From: Symbiodinium natans | Taxonomy: Eukaryota; Sar; Dinophyceae; Suessiales; Symbiodiniaceae | Direction of reading: 5' to 3' | DNA length: 64,000 nucleotides | Assembly: GCA_905221605.1 (NCBI GenBank) | Contig: CAJNDS010002288.1 | Coordinates: 429,921-493,920 of the forward strand | Shown: piece after piece, positions 51,601 through 60,271 of the stretch | Layout of the letters: the number at the start of each line of letters is the position of its first letter | Position numbering within the stretch: the stretch's first letter is position 1 | Translations under genes and position numbers: made by a program | The notes under the pieces: generated by a model | What the model was told of the DNA's origin: nothing | The model's input: the letters and a program-made list of their open reading frames with translations, nothing else | The model's database searches: none

Positions 51601-54600
51601 ATAGTGAGAACGAGAGAGGTCAAGGGTTCTCGGAGTTGTTTGGACACGGAGTTGATACGATAGCCGACAGGGAAGAGGATAGTCATGTAGCACGACAGAA
51701 CCCGGAGATTTATAGGCGAGTCGTGGAGGATGTATGGAATCAGAAGCACAACTTCCCATTCCCGTGGTTGGACGAAGCGAGGGCGGAGAGGGACGAGCTC
51801 GTGAAGAAGATGACGGACGTGGTGCATGAGCGGGTCACCCGGGAGAACCCGGTAGAGGAGAGCAACACGAGAGGGTCGGGAATACATAGCTTCAGCGAGC
51901 CGGTCGAGTGGCTTAGAAGGATATGCTGGGGATACCATTGTCATGCGTGCTTTGCTTGGTGGTTGGGATATACGGGGGTAGATAGCAATGGCGAAGCATT
52001 TCCGTGTGAAGGTGCTGTGTGCCCGGTCTGCGAGAAGGAGCTGGGACAAGTGGGAAAGTATAGTACCTTGGTAAAGGGCAGGCCACCATCGGTGGTGTTG
52101 GCGGCGATCGTGCAGAATTCATATCTACCTGAATACGATCCAAGGAGGATAGTTGCACGGCTGACCGAGAGACTAGCAGCGGAGGGGATGCCATGGGAAG
52201 AGATAGACCTTTTCGAGCCACACGAGCTCATGGTCGCCGCAGGAATAGTGGTCGTGGACAAACCGGAGGCGAAACTGGACTTCATGGATGTTATTATGAC
52301 GTTGGGAAAGATCGCCACTGACGAAAGCGGAGTTCTTCCGGAATGGAATCTGGATAGATGTCTAGAAAGACCTCAGGCACCTGAGCTGATGGAGGATAGC
52401 GTGGAACCCGATGCTAGGAGAAGATTGAGAATGGCAGCCGCGAGTTTGAGGGAGTCACCAAATTGGCGTGAGGAGATTCAAGCGATTGCCAGAGATTACA
52501 GGGTTGAGGGAATGGGTTTCTGGAGAGCGAACCCTGACGTGAGGAGGGAACAGTGGAGGAGGGCTACGGAAATAGCGATAGAACGCAGAGCGAGCAATCT
52601 GGGACCGATGGAACTGGATAGAGAACTTCGAGCACAAAGGGTAAGGGAGGTTACGCAGCGCCTGGGCCCTGAGGTGAGCGACCGGCTGTTGATAAGGGGA
52701 GTGAATTTCTCCATTTTCAACTTGGAGGACTTGATGTACAAGGTGCTGAAGGATGTTACGATAGAAGACCTGATGGCAGGTTTGAACAGCGCCGGAGCTG
52801 GGACGGTAGCGGCAGAGATCAAGAAAAGGATAGAACAGCACCAAGGAAGGCGGCCGGAATTCGCGAACATCATGAATATGAAGCTGGGGGAGGTGGTCCG
52901 GAAACAGTATCAAGAACAGCTTGAGTTGAAATACCGGCCGGAGGACATCCAGAGGTGGAAACCGGATAGGAGGAGAGAAGAAATCAAGAAGCTTCCGCTT
53001 TGGGCACGATGTACCATGCAAAGGATCCTCCTAGGAGGGATCAGGGACAAGGGCGCGAACCCGTCAAGGATAGAACGACGACTGTACGCATATCTACAGC
53101 TGATAGATTTCACCCTTGCCGAAGAATGTAACGAGCCGGAGGACGAAGAGGCAGGGGGTGTAAAGAAGAGGAGCAGAAACTGGCAGGAGGTGATCAAGCC
53201 GGAGGAGATGAAGGAGAAAATCATGATTCCTCATTACAAGATGAACTATCGGATAGCCAGGCGTAGATCAACGTGGGAGGCTGTAGTCGAGGCGGCCGAG
53301 GCGGGACAGAGTTGGATGATACACTCGGCGGATGGAGCTGTGATTAGAAACACATCATGGGTGACGTGGACGCGGGACGAAGGTGAAGGAATAGGCGCGA
53401 CCGTGTTTAACCCCATTGATTATCTCACACAGACCAAGAAGGCGGCCATCAGGGCTATGGTAGAAAGGGACATGGCTGAGGGAGACTACCATCCGAACCT
53501 GTATACTGAGGAGGCGGCACGAGGGAGAACGCAGTACTTTCCAGCCCACGAGCTCGTGAACGCACTCATGGTGGATTCGCTGAGAGTGACACTTACGGAT
53601 AGAGCGTCGAAGTTATGTGCGTCGGCGATATTCAAGAACTGGGTGCCACAGTTCGAACGGAGGGATAGGTTGATGGCTGAGCTGCACGCAGTGCAGGTAC
53701 TGTTGGACGGAGTTGTGCGTAGTGCCAATCAGATGCCCATGGTCCACCCACATATGATGTACGGATTAGCAACGCTAACGAAGTTGAGGGATTTCTATGC
53801 GGCCATGAGAGAGGCGGCGGAATTCTACGGACTTGGCTCGCGACCTCTGGGGACAATAGTTGCTGATGCATCAATGAAGGAGCCGATGCACCCTCTGGAA
53901 AGGCCAGAAATGATGGCGACGAATGTCAGGGATGTAATGAGGTCGATGGCGTCTGCTCTGATCCTCACAGAGATGCCCGAAACGTGGGAGGGACTGACAC
54001 TGGCGGAATATAGAGATAGACAAGAGAGGGCGGCTGTGGAGATGGATGAACAGGATAGACGAATGGGATGGGATAGAATGCGAGAAAGAGCGATGACGGG
54101 GCATGAGAGGAAGTACAACACCGCCGTCATACGACAGGATCCAGACGACTCCAAGGCCGTGATGCTGAACATGTCATTGGTGGCGGCGAACCCGATAACT
54201 GCTCATCGTGCTCCGACCGCAAACATCAGATCCGATAGAGTGGAACATGGCAGAGACGTGCCAGGCGAGTTGAGGGCCGATAGGTTTCTGACCGGCGACG
54301 TTGAGGCGGAGCCCACCCACAGGCCTTTCATGATACAGGCCGATAGAATGAGAGCATCGATGGAGAGTGCGGTGACGAAAATCATAGACGGAACGCTGAT
54401 CAGCACACAAAAGGGAAAGGAGAACATGACCGACAGAGAGAGGCTCCAGGAAGCGGAGGACAGGATCAAACAACTGAAGTTTAGACTGACGAACGTTGCG
54501 GTAAGACTGGTCATGGTGGGATTGATAGACGAGGACGAGGATGACCCGCTGTGCGAGGAGTTTGACGAAGACTACGAGCGGAGGAAATACTACTCAGATG

Positions 54601-57600
54601 AAGAGTGGAAGAATATCAAGGAGGCAGAAGTACAGCTGGGCGAAAGGGATATCCTAGTAATGAGGAGGAGAGATCTGCGAGGTATGCCGAGGGAGGAGGT
54701 GGTCGCCAGGATGATAGCAAAACTGGCCGACAAGGTGTCTGAGGTTGAGAAGTGCAAATGGGTGATAGGCCGAATGGCAGAGGAGAGAATGGACAAAGCA
54801 GGGATAGCGGCAGAGGTGCGGGCGCGGGCGATAGAAGACAAAGCAAAGATAGAGGACCTCAGCAGGCAGCTCGAAGATATGAAGGTTGAGCCCCGGGGGG
54901 GTGGACGGACCAATGTTGGATACAAGGGAATAGAAAGTATGCACGCTGAGAATGAAAATCACAAGCTGAAGGAGGAGCTCGCTGTAGCCGTTCATGAGCG
55001 TGATCGACTAGCACGAAGGGTCGGAGAGCTCGAGACGGCGGCGGAGAACAACGCGAAGCTAGTCGCAGAAGTCGAGGTACATTTGAGGGAAAGGAGAGAG
55101 GAGCTGAGGAGAATCGGAGCCATCAACGAGATGAGAGACGAATTCAGGGCGCTCCGGGATAGAATGGAGAAGACAGCGCCGAGCGGAAGTGGAGCCACCA
55201 GTAGTGAAGGCACGAGCGAAGAGGGCAAGATTGCCGGTGATAGAAGAGTGAAAGAGTTGGAGTCCGAGCTGGAGGAGCTAAAGAAGGAATACAAGGCCAC
55301 AAAGCAGGCTGGGCAAGAGCAGGGACAAGAGTTCTCGGAGTTAAAGAAGACGCTCCAGGAAACTGCCAAACTCAGGGAGGACGAAGAGAAAGAGAGAGAA
55401 ACAATGCGGAAGCAGGCCGAGGAGAACCTCAAGAAGTACCAGGACAAGGAGAGTGAGCTTAGGGATAGCCTGCAAAAGATAGAGGAGAGAGAGGCCGCGC
55501 TGAAGGATGCGAGGGACAAGTTGGAACAGGCCGAAGAGCGCCTCAGAGGTTACCAAACCATGGACGACGAGCTTAAGGAGAGCCGACGTCGTGCGCAGGA
55601 AAGCGAAGCGGCTATGAAGAAAGCGATGGATAGAATTAGGCAGCTTGAGGATCAGCTCCCGAAAACCGAGAAGGAGAAGGACACCGAAGACAAGGGAGCG
55701 GAGAAGGATAGCCAGAAAGGAGCGACAACGCCGGACGTGAAGACAGATCCGGATCCGACCAAGGATAGTCAGGAGCCCGACAAGATGGATGACGAGCATG
55801 CTGCAGCTGATGATAGTATGAACACCGTCGACCCGAAAACTAGTGCCGGAACGACGAACTATGAGAGTGCGGTTCCCGAGAGCGCGAGGAATTTTGGAGG
55901 TCCGATAGAGCAGTATTCGTTGGGAGGCCGTGCGGCCATGGTGGAGCTTGACAACCCGGTTAAGGGCGCCCGAATATACAAGGTGAAAGAAAACTTTGAG
56001 GTGGGCCGTGACACCAGCAGTACGGAGGAGCGGGGATACGGAATGGCAGCGTCGAAGAGTTTAAAAGGAATTATGGACTCGGCCGGAATCAAACGAGAAC
56101 AAGTCGAGAGGATCAAGGGTGACGAGGAGGCAGAGTGGAGATTCCAAGAGGACCTGATAAGGAGAGCCAAAGCAGACAAGAGGGACATCGAGGACAAACC
56201 CGGAATGAGCCGAATGAGTAGGAGTTTCCGAGAGATACAACGAAGGAATGCGGCAGTAATGGGGGAAATCAACAAGAAGGTCATGTTGCAGACGTCCAAC
56301 ACCGTGAAGGGGGATCCGGCTCATGGAAGGTGGGAGCTGACGTTGATTCCTACGGGCAATCGCGATGCAGACGGAAACGAGATGATGAGGAATAGTGACG
56401 AGGAGGTGGTGCTATTGCCGATAGTGGAGCAGACAACATGGGTGGAGAATCTAGAGAAGTACAAGATGGTACTTGAGAGGATAGTCTCGCAGCTCGCAGA
56501 TGAGACGAGGATGGTAATGGGGATAGAAAAGGGAAAGCCAGAGGAGCTAGTTACGGCGACGGGAGTATCTAATGACTCGGTAACGACATGGACAGGTGCC
56601 ACGCTGAATGAGCTAGGAATCAAAGGAGAAGTGACCGAGATAGAAAAGCCGTACCCTGCGAACGTGTACATTGAGATGGCAAGAATAGTGGCGGAATTGG
56701 CAGCGTGGGGAGGAGATGCGTACCCAGTACAAAGGGGCGACAGGAGGAATATGAGAAGAAGCACGCAGGAGGCGATGCTAGATGGATCAGCGATCAATAG
56801 AGGAAACGGGATAGAGTATGCGCTGTGGGCGGAACAACACCACGGAGGAGGGATAGCCTGGTCTAGGATCAGAAAAGAAGTCGACGAGAGATCTTTGTAT
56901 AGGCTCAGGAGAGGCGACGAATACAGAATCGCTTACTTGTCACAGTTTTACGGGATAGAAATCACCAGCAAAGTGTATAGATGTCCGAAGACCAAGGAGC
57001 TGAAGGTGGGCATCCCATTGGCAGTGAGACCCACGAGTGGAATGAGGATGCCGAGGAACGTGGCGATGCTGAAGAGTTGGGCTGGAGACAGAGTGGAGGG
57101 ACAGAAAGAAGAGCGGGAATCTCTGTGGTTCAGGCTGCACCCGGCTGATCTTCCATGCACCGGATACATGGTGGTGGGTGACGCGCAGTGGCAAGAATAC
57201 GCGAAGGACGGGATAGTTTGGCCAGAGGCAGGGCATAGCGGAGTGATAGTGGAAGGATGGCATCGGGACGACATGAGGAATCCTTTGCGAGGGTCGCAGA
57301 TGACGCTCAAGGCACACTGGACGAAGTACTCTGTTGAGCCATCGGACGTGAGCAGCATACATGGGCTAGAATTTCCACAAGGAGGGATGCCAGAATGGCT
57401 ATACGACTCGCTTAGATTGGCGGCTGTGCGAGGTAGGAGAATCGGAATAGCGATAGACATGAGGATGTTCACACTAATCGGAGGCGACGTGGTGGTAACA
57501 AGAAGTGGGCGCTTCATGCTCCTCGGGCCCGTACCAATGGCATGTTGGAAAGCAGTTTGGTTCGAGGACACATACACGGCTCTGTACATGCGTGATTGCG

Positions 57601-59312
57601 AGCTGGACATGTTAGCCGATGAAAGAGGAGACTCACAAGTGAACAGGGATAGACTATCAAAGACATTGGGGACAGATGAATACCGGGATAGAGTGAGATG
57701 GATAATGTCGGAAATGACGGAGGAGTGCGTGCATTGCCTGGCATGCCACTGTAGAATGGCGAAAGGGATAGTGATCTGCCCGATGTGTTGCAAGCCTATG
57801 CCATCCTACCCGGACTACCTGATGGGGATGAATTTGTGGGAAATCACGGATAGAAACGCGACTATGGGAAGAAAGACGATGTGGAAGACCAAGCTACAGG
57901 AAGCCCTCGACCGCGCAGGGATTAAAATCCCGTTCAGAATGGTGGCCGAAAGGATAGACATGATAGAACGGGACGTGGTGGCAGGGATACTGGCAAGCTT
58001 GAACCCCGCAGAAGACTGGTACTTAGGTTTCAGGGCTGGATTGTGGCCTGAGTACGAGATCGCAGCGTCAAGACCGGGGGTATACAGGTTCGCTATGGAA
58101 GAGGCGGCGATTCATGCGATGATGTTGGATAGAGAGCTGGCAACATCGTTCGGGAAGATTCTGAACTTCGAGTACGAGCAGAGTGGCACAGATCACTCGG
58201 GAATAGTGGATGCGTCAGATTTCCAGCAAGCCCTTGAGACGGTTGCGGCACGCGCTGTAGTGACAGCGAGGCAGAGGTTCTTCTCCATGCATGCAGGGTG
58301 TCTGAGGAGAGGAGGACAGTTTATGAGTTATCAGCTGCTGATAGCTATGGCCGCAGGTTTTAACTCGCCGTTATGGGGGAACAACGCTTGGGCGAAAAGC
58401 ACGAGGGACTTGATGGTGCAGACTGCAAATGGTTGTCTGGAGATCATGGAGAGGATAGTTGCAGAAACAAAGCGAGATCCCACTCAACCCATGGCGAAGC
58501 ACATGAAGTTTGACACCGAAGGGATACCATTCAACGCGACATGGGGAGAGATTAAGGGGAAGAAGAACAAGCTTCATGGATATAGCCATGCTGCTGGATC
58601 TGCTATTCGGAACCTAGGGCTACGAAGGGAGAGATCGGAGACAGGGCCGGTGAATGAGGTATACTGGTGCTCAGTACCGATGGGAGGAATGATGATGAAC
58701 TGGGCTTCGATGGGAGTAGCCGGACATTCTCGTGACGAGGCGCAGCCGGAGGCGCGTGCGGCTAATGCGGGCACGGCATATCCAATTGCCGGGGTAAGCC
58801 TAGTGGAGCTGAACGAGAAGGGGTGGCCAAGAAGGATAGAATCGAGAGGTACGAGAACCGTCGATGTGGAGCTTAGGGACGAGACGGGGAAGAGACAAGA
58901 GCCACTGACCAGGGCAGAAAGTTCGAGTCCAATCCAACTGAAAGAGAGAGGTGGGGCGAGAGCCGATGGTGCTGAGCCCAAAGCGAGGACCCGATCACCT
59001 CTGGATAGGGAGAGAAGGGATATCATCAGGTGGCCGAAGTACGCCATGAGTGATGATAGTTCGGTGAGAAGCTCATCACGCGGATGGGGAAAAGGGCGGG
59101 ATAGGGATAGAGCCGATGATCGAGGAGGCAGATACGGATGGATGCCAACTGTACCCAGGTTTGCGGAAGGGACGAAGATGGCGGATAGAGGAAGAGGAAA
59201 GGGCTCTCTGCTAGAGAACTCGGGCACAAAGAGGTGGCCACGTCACTGGTCCCGAAACAGAAGACGAGTCAGCGATGAGCGAAGCGCTCAACCCGGAATT
59301 CAGAGGCACTGA
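45666..59312 (+). CDS. giant accessory protein with ART-like domains, zinc clusters and coiled coil (ORF5)
   Basis: 4,548 aa from ATG 45666, 78 nt after the RNase H ORF. Not recognised as a known retroelement protein. Visible parts: about 535-650, an ADP-ribosyltransferase-fold-like region (IFHGTSLEALWSMIASGGI, then GCWFGRS..ASYS); near 1,036-1,100, an alpha/beta-like stretch (TNIVVVLAPAG ... VLWVGPGNF); about 1,370-1,430, a Lys/Arg/Glu-rich helix; a Cys cluster near 2,090-2,130 (CHAC...CPVC); about 2,919-3,340, a long coiled coil; about 3,715-3,980, similarity in spacing to Tpt1/KptA RNA 2'-phosphotransferases, ending in a 'GIAIDMRMF...SGRFMLLGPVP' segment; a Cys cluster near 4,020-4,045 (CVHC, CHC, CPMC); an Arg/Ser/Gly-rich tail. 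Its place after RNase H is where env-like or accessory ORFs are found. No signal peptide or clear membrane segment was seen, so an envelope role is unlikely. Confidence 0.7.
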   Translation: MGEMFGSVSLSERDRDIGSSEDPGTASSSRTIGIRWQRPKHQARDAGERERCDRAQAMIDFLEKVFSDADRYLKAETEDGVPGVTTYSYLPAGTKEREQARIHWMLEGNLEVQEVWARRAIPSQFKDDADFKKWMSSGIAGVRAEEAQAKTAKKGGKRSAVGYDVDRMRVHKIMYLWEVLRCTRRNPEAWIREKIPLIAATVTDATDYLERVIANWDRPRSHGGATKPPPQASPDAGNLSKEKLNDLIGVRLARGMDVPGCAMPTAGTGGDVDTPWAPKFIGANDETEKSFQKGRSYERMIAGVAPIAISVGGVYDVTNGSKDPFRASWGGISRKNLDWAEIHMDDTEKSPFDDAIKGMMTWLAVRPLKYAIPPSQVAERIAVSHKSSEEKLKIWTEAQPKIKVIGMADEIMGAYESQYLKRGRDVMEEFRRSEGGEKGYGVMANAANGQMKEYLDTLSWQIGGPTSVLHLLHWSLAEEVITFPEVQADGGIKDVKEHFTDSRCMWVPTKAEYAGAEKLNQEMSVGNEEFNVPGWIFHGTSLEALWSMIASGGIDRSHPLVTWTTGAPSVNDSAGCWFGRSICGTASYSTWHSLGNGWIVRVLAGFRRIGKNVKMDVGTRRSSVPDGQIRMDVDRVEIDGVLFCFMRATKIIGHALICRPKHPGLGANSHLMSEMSALMEKHPQGVERLYWRYHLEKRVIIGPARGPLPERPVDWKMEHEFLNREGDENVTKVVEQPTGSRSGLIELMRGWIAELPSGGGVSGPDRDKDYYPVDNEWANVIRLLEYMGIEAPMATGHDSAVVKMPWRSFVGPAIDRRCVESSGIEEKVMENANKATHHMGKVLEMADVGSIVLGIEKAPRKYGWNRPEDVDQSWAFEAQAWAAIIGIGMGGVGGRLMEPALSSELESAVETYEWMFDIATAFHERKAAELVTWWAEGMKPPLQLRCSADQKTYIHIIIPEGIEGVSNKKNPASPGEVREWIGLLLKAHGDYGKAAESMSFITHKLTGTQEMTYQGAYKKVQEVCKECVSKGMGGNQVTNIVVVLAPAGMAARSARRAIDEVRRFEATDDDTKTKVARETRETIRKANANVLWVGPGNFEENGFPTNYRVREEAKELIRAGEAMDKLMKKSGIITLPWNVMRTAFPRIGVDAGKLYISAGRTFGFWAQILFISMFGMMWPTPRDMELYDRETSAIREVISEEGRDSIGEVGVWLRRWIEVAKADRSLKTKVIVPGTKITGATESLRTSDRQGVYTEMAARIDESVWKTMCGKSEAHCVSAGDRGSWHRMKVIIYTAAGFHMKDPEYQALRAMAAIGQLKAMADDAEMMEDDAESDGEEDDAMGEDRPENQSAREGDASMTEEFKEGSDEGFATVRSRSEQKKAKKENREAKKRKELLESAQELANQRQEKQARDEKRKSAGEKVGDGRDGGALRGTAGIGDQGDRPPAPPVPTRGDTKGAVMQAPRWKGGAGTGSNIKTLSDLKSEQEYSDRETQQTTRSGDSGEGPMVIGSGGTVGVVADGTELDRVECVGTGESGGILRLRMEEEGSPVIEAPWSRNTRAGQVLGEGHLIEMQHWIRCYGAPPMAWTTIVVQVIRRMMRATCPREVTDEITPKEVYDIVKAGIYDSQVLSGTRPGAEPSYTGIALGTLMRSRILNVESNVGGMRKWVEQFYRVWMGMNGILGTVPELRADGGRLGRPGHKPTSISPPPSEPRVKPTSNDADEIEVEMRWIIYNVMIEPETLSLGYEELEMLWETKLFEVVQRAGEHLIDRVMTRMEAGTGGYPDSMDVADMVEEVTKQGFGSETGGTTPLNKIEFSNYVVRIWLAKFVRTMILEDMKFPREWANTMAWWIAQNMMLVKPETDIVEMIGNDSTLFEEIISSMRRIESMGQGYPADYYRWIEEIKEDALKEALKGRRSATGIRPEPLDSVAEAEEHGVNAREAKDATMQIDAGGEMNEPESPEMDSKMEGVEAHEAMEPDSENERGQGFSELFGHGVDTIADREEDSHVARQNPEIYRRVVEDVWNQKHNFPFPWLDEARAERDELVKKMTDVVHERVTRENPVEESNTRGSGIHSFSEPVEWLRRICWGYHCHACFAWWLGYTGVDSNGEAFPCEGAVCPVCEKELGQVGKYSTLVKGRPPSVVLAAIVQNSYLPEYDPRRIVARLTERLAAEGMPWEEIDLFEPHELMVAAGIVVVDKPEAKLDFMDVIMTLGKIATDESGVLPEWNLDRCLERPQAPELMEDSVEPDARRRLRMAAASLRESPNWREEIQAIARDYRVEGMGFWRANPDVRREQWRRATEIAIERRASNLGPMELDRELRAQRVREVTQRLGPEVSDRLLIRGVNFSIFNLEDLMYKVLKDVTIEDLMAGLNSAGAGTVAAEIKKRIEQHQGRRPEFANIMNMKLGEVVRKQYQEQLELKYRPEDIQRWKPDRRREEIKKLPLWARCTMQRILLGGIRDKGANPSRIERRLYAYLQLIDFTLAEECNEPEDEEAGGVKKRSRNWQEVIKPEEMKEKIMIPHYKMNYRIARRRSTWEAVVEAAEAGQSWMIHSADGAVIRNTSWVTWTRDEGEGIGATVFNPIDYLTQTKKAAIRAMVERDMAEGDYHPNLYTEEAARGRTQYFPAHELVNALMVDSLRVTLTDRASKLCASAIFKNWVPQFERRDRLMAELHAVQVLLDGVVRSANQMPMVHPHMMYGLATLTKLRDFYAAMREAAEFYGLGSRPLGTIVADASMKEPMHPLERPEMMATNVRDVMRSMASALILTEMPETWEGLTLAEYRDRQERAAVEMDEQDRRMGWDRMRERAMTGHERKYNTAVIRQDPDDSKAVMLNMSLVAANPITAHRAPTANIRSDRVEHGRDVPGELRADRFLTGDVEAEPTHRPFMIQADRMRASMESAVTKIIDGTLISTQKGKENMTDRERLQEAEDRIKQLKFRLTNVAVRLVMVGLIDEDEDDPLCEEFDEDYERRKYYSDEEWKNIKEAEVQLGERDILVMRRRDLRGMPREEVVARMIAKLADKVSEVEKCKWVIGRMAEERMDKAGIAAEVRARAIEDKAKIEDLSRQLEDMKVEPRGGGRTNVGYKGIESMHAENENHKLKEELAVAVHERDRLARRVGELETAAENNAKLVAEVEVHLRERREELRRIGAINEMRDEFRALRDRMEKTAPSGSGATSSEGTSEEGKIAGDRRVKELESELEELKKEYKATKQAGQEQGQEFSELKKTLQETAKLREDEEKERETMRKQAEENLKKYQDKESELRDSLQKIEEREAALKDARDKLEQAEERLRGYQTMDDELKESRRRAQESEAAMKKAMDRIRQLEDQLPKTEKEKDTEDKGAEKDSQKGATTPDVKTDPDPTKDSQEPDKMDDEHAAADDSMNTVDPKTSAGTTNYESAVPESARNFGGPIEQYSLGGRAAMVELDNPVKGARIYKVKENFEVGRDTSSTEERGYGMAASKSLKGIMDSAGIKREQVERIKGDEEAEWRFQEDLIRRAKADKRDIEDKPGMSRMSRSFREIQRRNAAVMGEINKKVMLQTSNTVKGDPAHGRWELTLIPTGNRDADGNEMMRNSDEEVVLLPIVEQTTWVENLEKYKMVLERIVSQLADETRMVMGIEKGKPEELVTATGVSNDSVTTWTGATLNELGIKGEVTEIEKPYPANVYIEMARIVAELAAWGGDAYPVQRGDRRNMRRSTQEAMLDGSAINRGNGIEYALWAEQHHGGGIAWSRIRKEVDERSLYRLRRGDEYRIAYLSQFYGIEITSKVYRCPKTKELKVGIPLAVRPTSGMRMPRNVAMLKSWAGDRVEGQKEERESLWFRLHPADLPCTGYMVVGDAQWQEYAKDGIVWPEAGHSGVIVEGWHRDDMRNPLRGSQMTLKAHWTKYSVEPSDVSSIHGLEFPQGGMPEWLYDSLRLAAVRGRRIGIAIDMRMFTLIGGDVVVTRSGRFMLLGPVPMACWKAVWFEDTYTALYMRDCELDMLADERGDSQVNRDRLSKTLGTDEYRDRVRWIMSEMTEECVHCLACHCRMAKGIVICPMCCKPMPSYPDYLMGMNLWEITDRNATMGRKTMWKTKLQEALDRAGIKIPFRMVAERIDMIERDVVAGILASLNPAEDWYLGFRAGLWPEYEIAASRPGVYRFAMEEAAIHAMMLDRELATSFGKILNFEYEQSGTDHSGIVDASDFQQALETVAARAVVTARQRFFSMHAGCLRRGGQFMSYQLLIAMAAGFNSPLWGNNAWAKSTRDLMVQTANGCLEIMERIVAETKRDPTQPMAKHMKFDTEGIPFNATWGEIKGKKNKLHGYSHAAGSAIRNLGLRRERSETGPVNEVYWCSVPMGGMMMNWASMGVAGHSRDEAQPEARAANAGTAYPIAGVSLVELNEKGWPRRIESRGTRTVDVELRDETGKRQEPLTRAESSSPIQLKERGGARADGAEPKARTRSPLDRERRDIIRWPKYAMSDDSSVRSSSRGWGKGRDRDRADDRGGRYGWMPTVPRFAEGTKMADRGRGKGSLLENSGTKRWPRHWSRNRRRVSDERSAQPGIQRH

Positions 59313-59463
59313 GACGACATCAACCAACCGGGCAAACATGGGCATTGAGACGGGTGACGATGCAAGTGATGCATCTGCGGGTGATCCTGTGAAAGGAAAG
59401 GGAAAGCATGGAAGGCCGCTGATGTGGAGACCGCGACGTGATCGCCAAAGAGATGAAGCCTGA
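59275..59463 (+). CDS. small ORF overlapping the end of ORF5
   Basis: 62 aa from ATG 59275, overlapping ORF5 by 38 nt in another frame. The product is hydrophilic (Thr/Asp/Gly, then Lys/Arg-rich). No family recognised; it may be a chance frame or a sixth product. Confidence 0.2.
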   Translation: MSEALNPEFRGTETTSTNRANMGIETGDDASDASAGDPVKGKGKHGRPLMWRPRRDRQRDEA

Positions 59464-60259
59464 TGAAATGGCGACAAGCGGGGATAGGACGAAAGCACAA
59501 AGCTGCCTAGTCACCAATGGCTCGGCGTGAGGGATAGAATGGGACATGCAAAGTCATGTGCTCGGGCCATGGCTGGTGGCGCACGCGGGGGGATAGAGCG
59601 GATGGATGGCGCATGATGAGATGAGTGGACGAACGGCTATCGTGAGACTCTGGTGCGGGGCTTGGCTAGCCACCAATAAGACCCTGCGGCGGAAGCTTCT
59701 GGGAAGGCATGGCTCGCCACCAATAAGACCTTCACGTGAAAAGATCAAAAGATGAAGCTGGGGAGAGGAGAAAAGATCAGAATGGGCATGGCTAACCACC
59801 AGTGAGTCCCCACGGAGAAGATCACATACAAGAATGAAGGGATAGAAGCGTGGGAACTACATTGACATCGAGGAGTACTGATCAAAAGTGAGGCCTTACC
59901 CAGGATAGCTATGGAGAAGATGAACTGAGTCGGGTGATGAAATGGATAGAAGCGACGCTTGATTTTCCAAGAATGCGACGGATAGACAATTTTACTACGT
60001 GGAATAGACGTGAGGGCATGAAGTGTAGCCAAGAGCCACGGACTGGTGGTTTGTGCTACTGCGATGAATGTCGAGGTTAGCGGATGGAGGTGTTGCTTCC
60101 GAGGATAGCTGGAGTGATCGCCGTAATCGCGGGTGGTGGTGGGCGCCCTAAAGGGGCTGGCGATCAGATCGGCTATGCCTCCTGTGTTCTTGTTTTGCCT
60201 GAAGCTAACCGGGATAGAAGTCGCGAATTCATCGATTTTCCGACCGCTGAGTGCGTCCC
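59464..60259 (+). other. non-coding 3' part of the retrotransposon
   Basis: No gene. It holds three degenerate copies of a GGCATGGCT..CCACCAATAAGACC-like segment (59660-59683, 59706-59730, 59785-59810), followed by 'ag/gaagatcA' words. It has nine GATAG pentamers on the + strand. It could hold packaging or RNA-end signals; this is not shown. Confidence 0.6.
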
Positions 60260-60271
60260 GAAAACGGGGGG
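60260..60271 (+). promoter_or_regulatory. polypurine tract candidate
   Basis: GAAAACGGGGGG directly before the TG of the 3' LTR, with one C. This is the expected place of the plus-strand primer. Confidence 0.65.

Noticed and set aside
45666-59312. ORF5 as a retroviral-type envelope protein
   Set aside because: Position fits, but no signal peptide, membrane anchor or cleavage-site pattern was seen.
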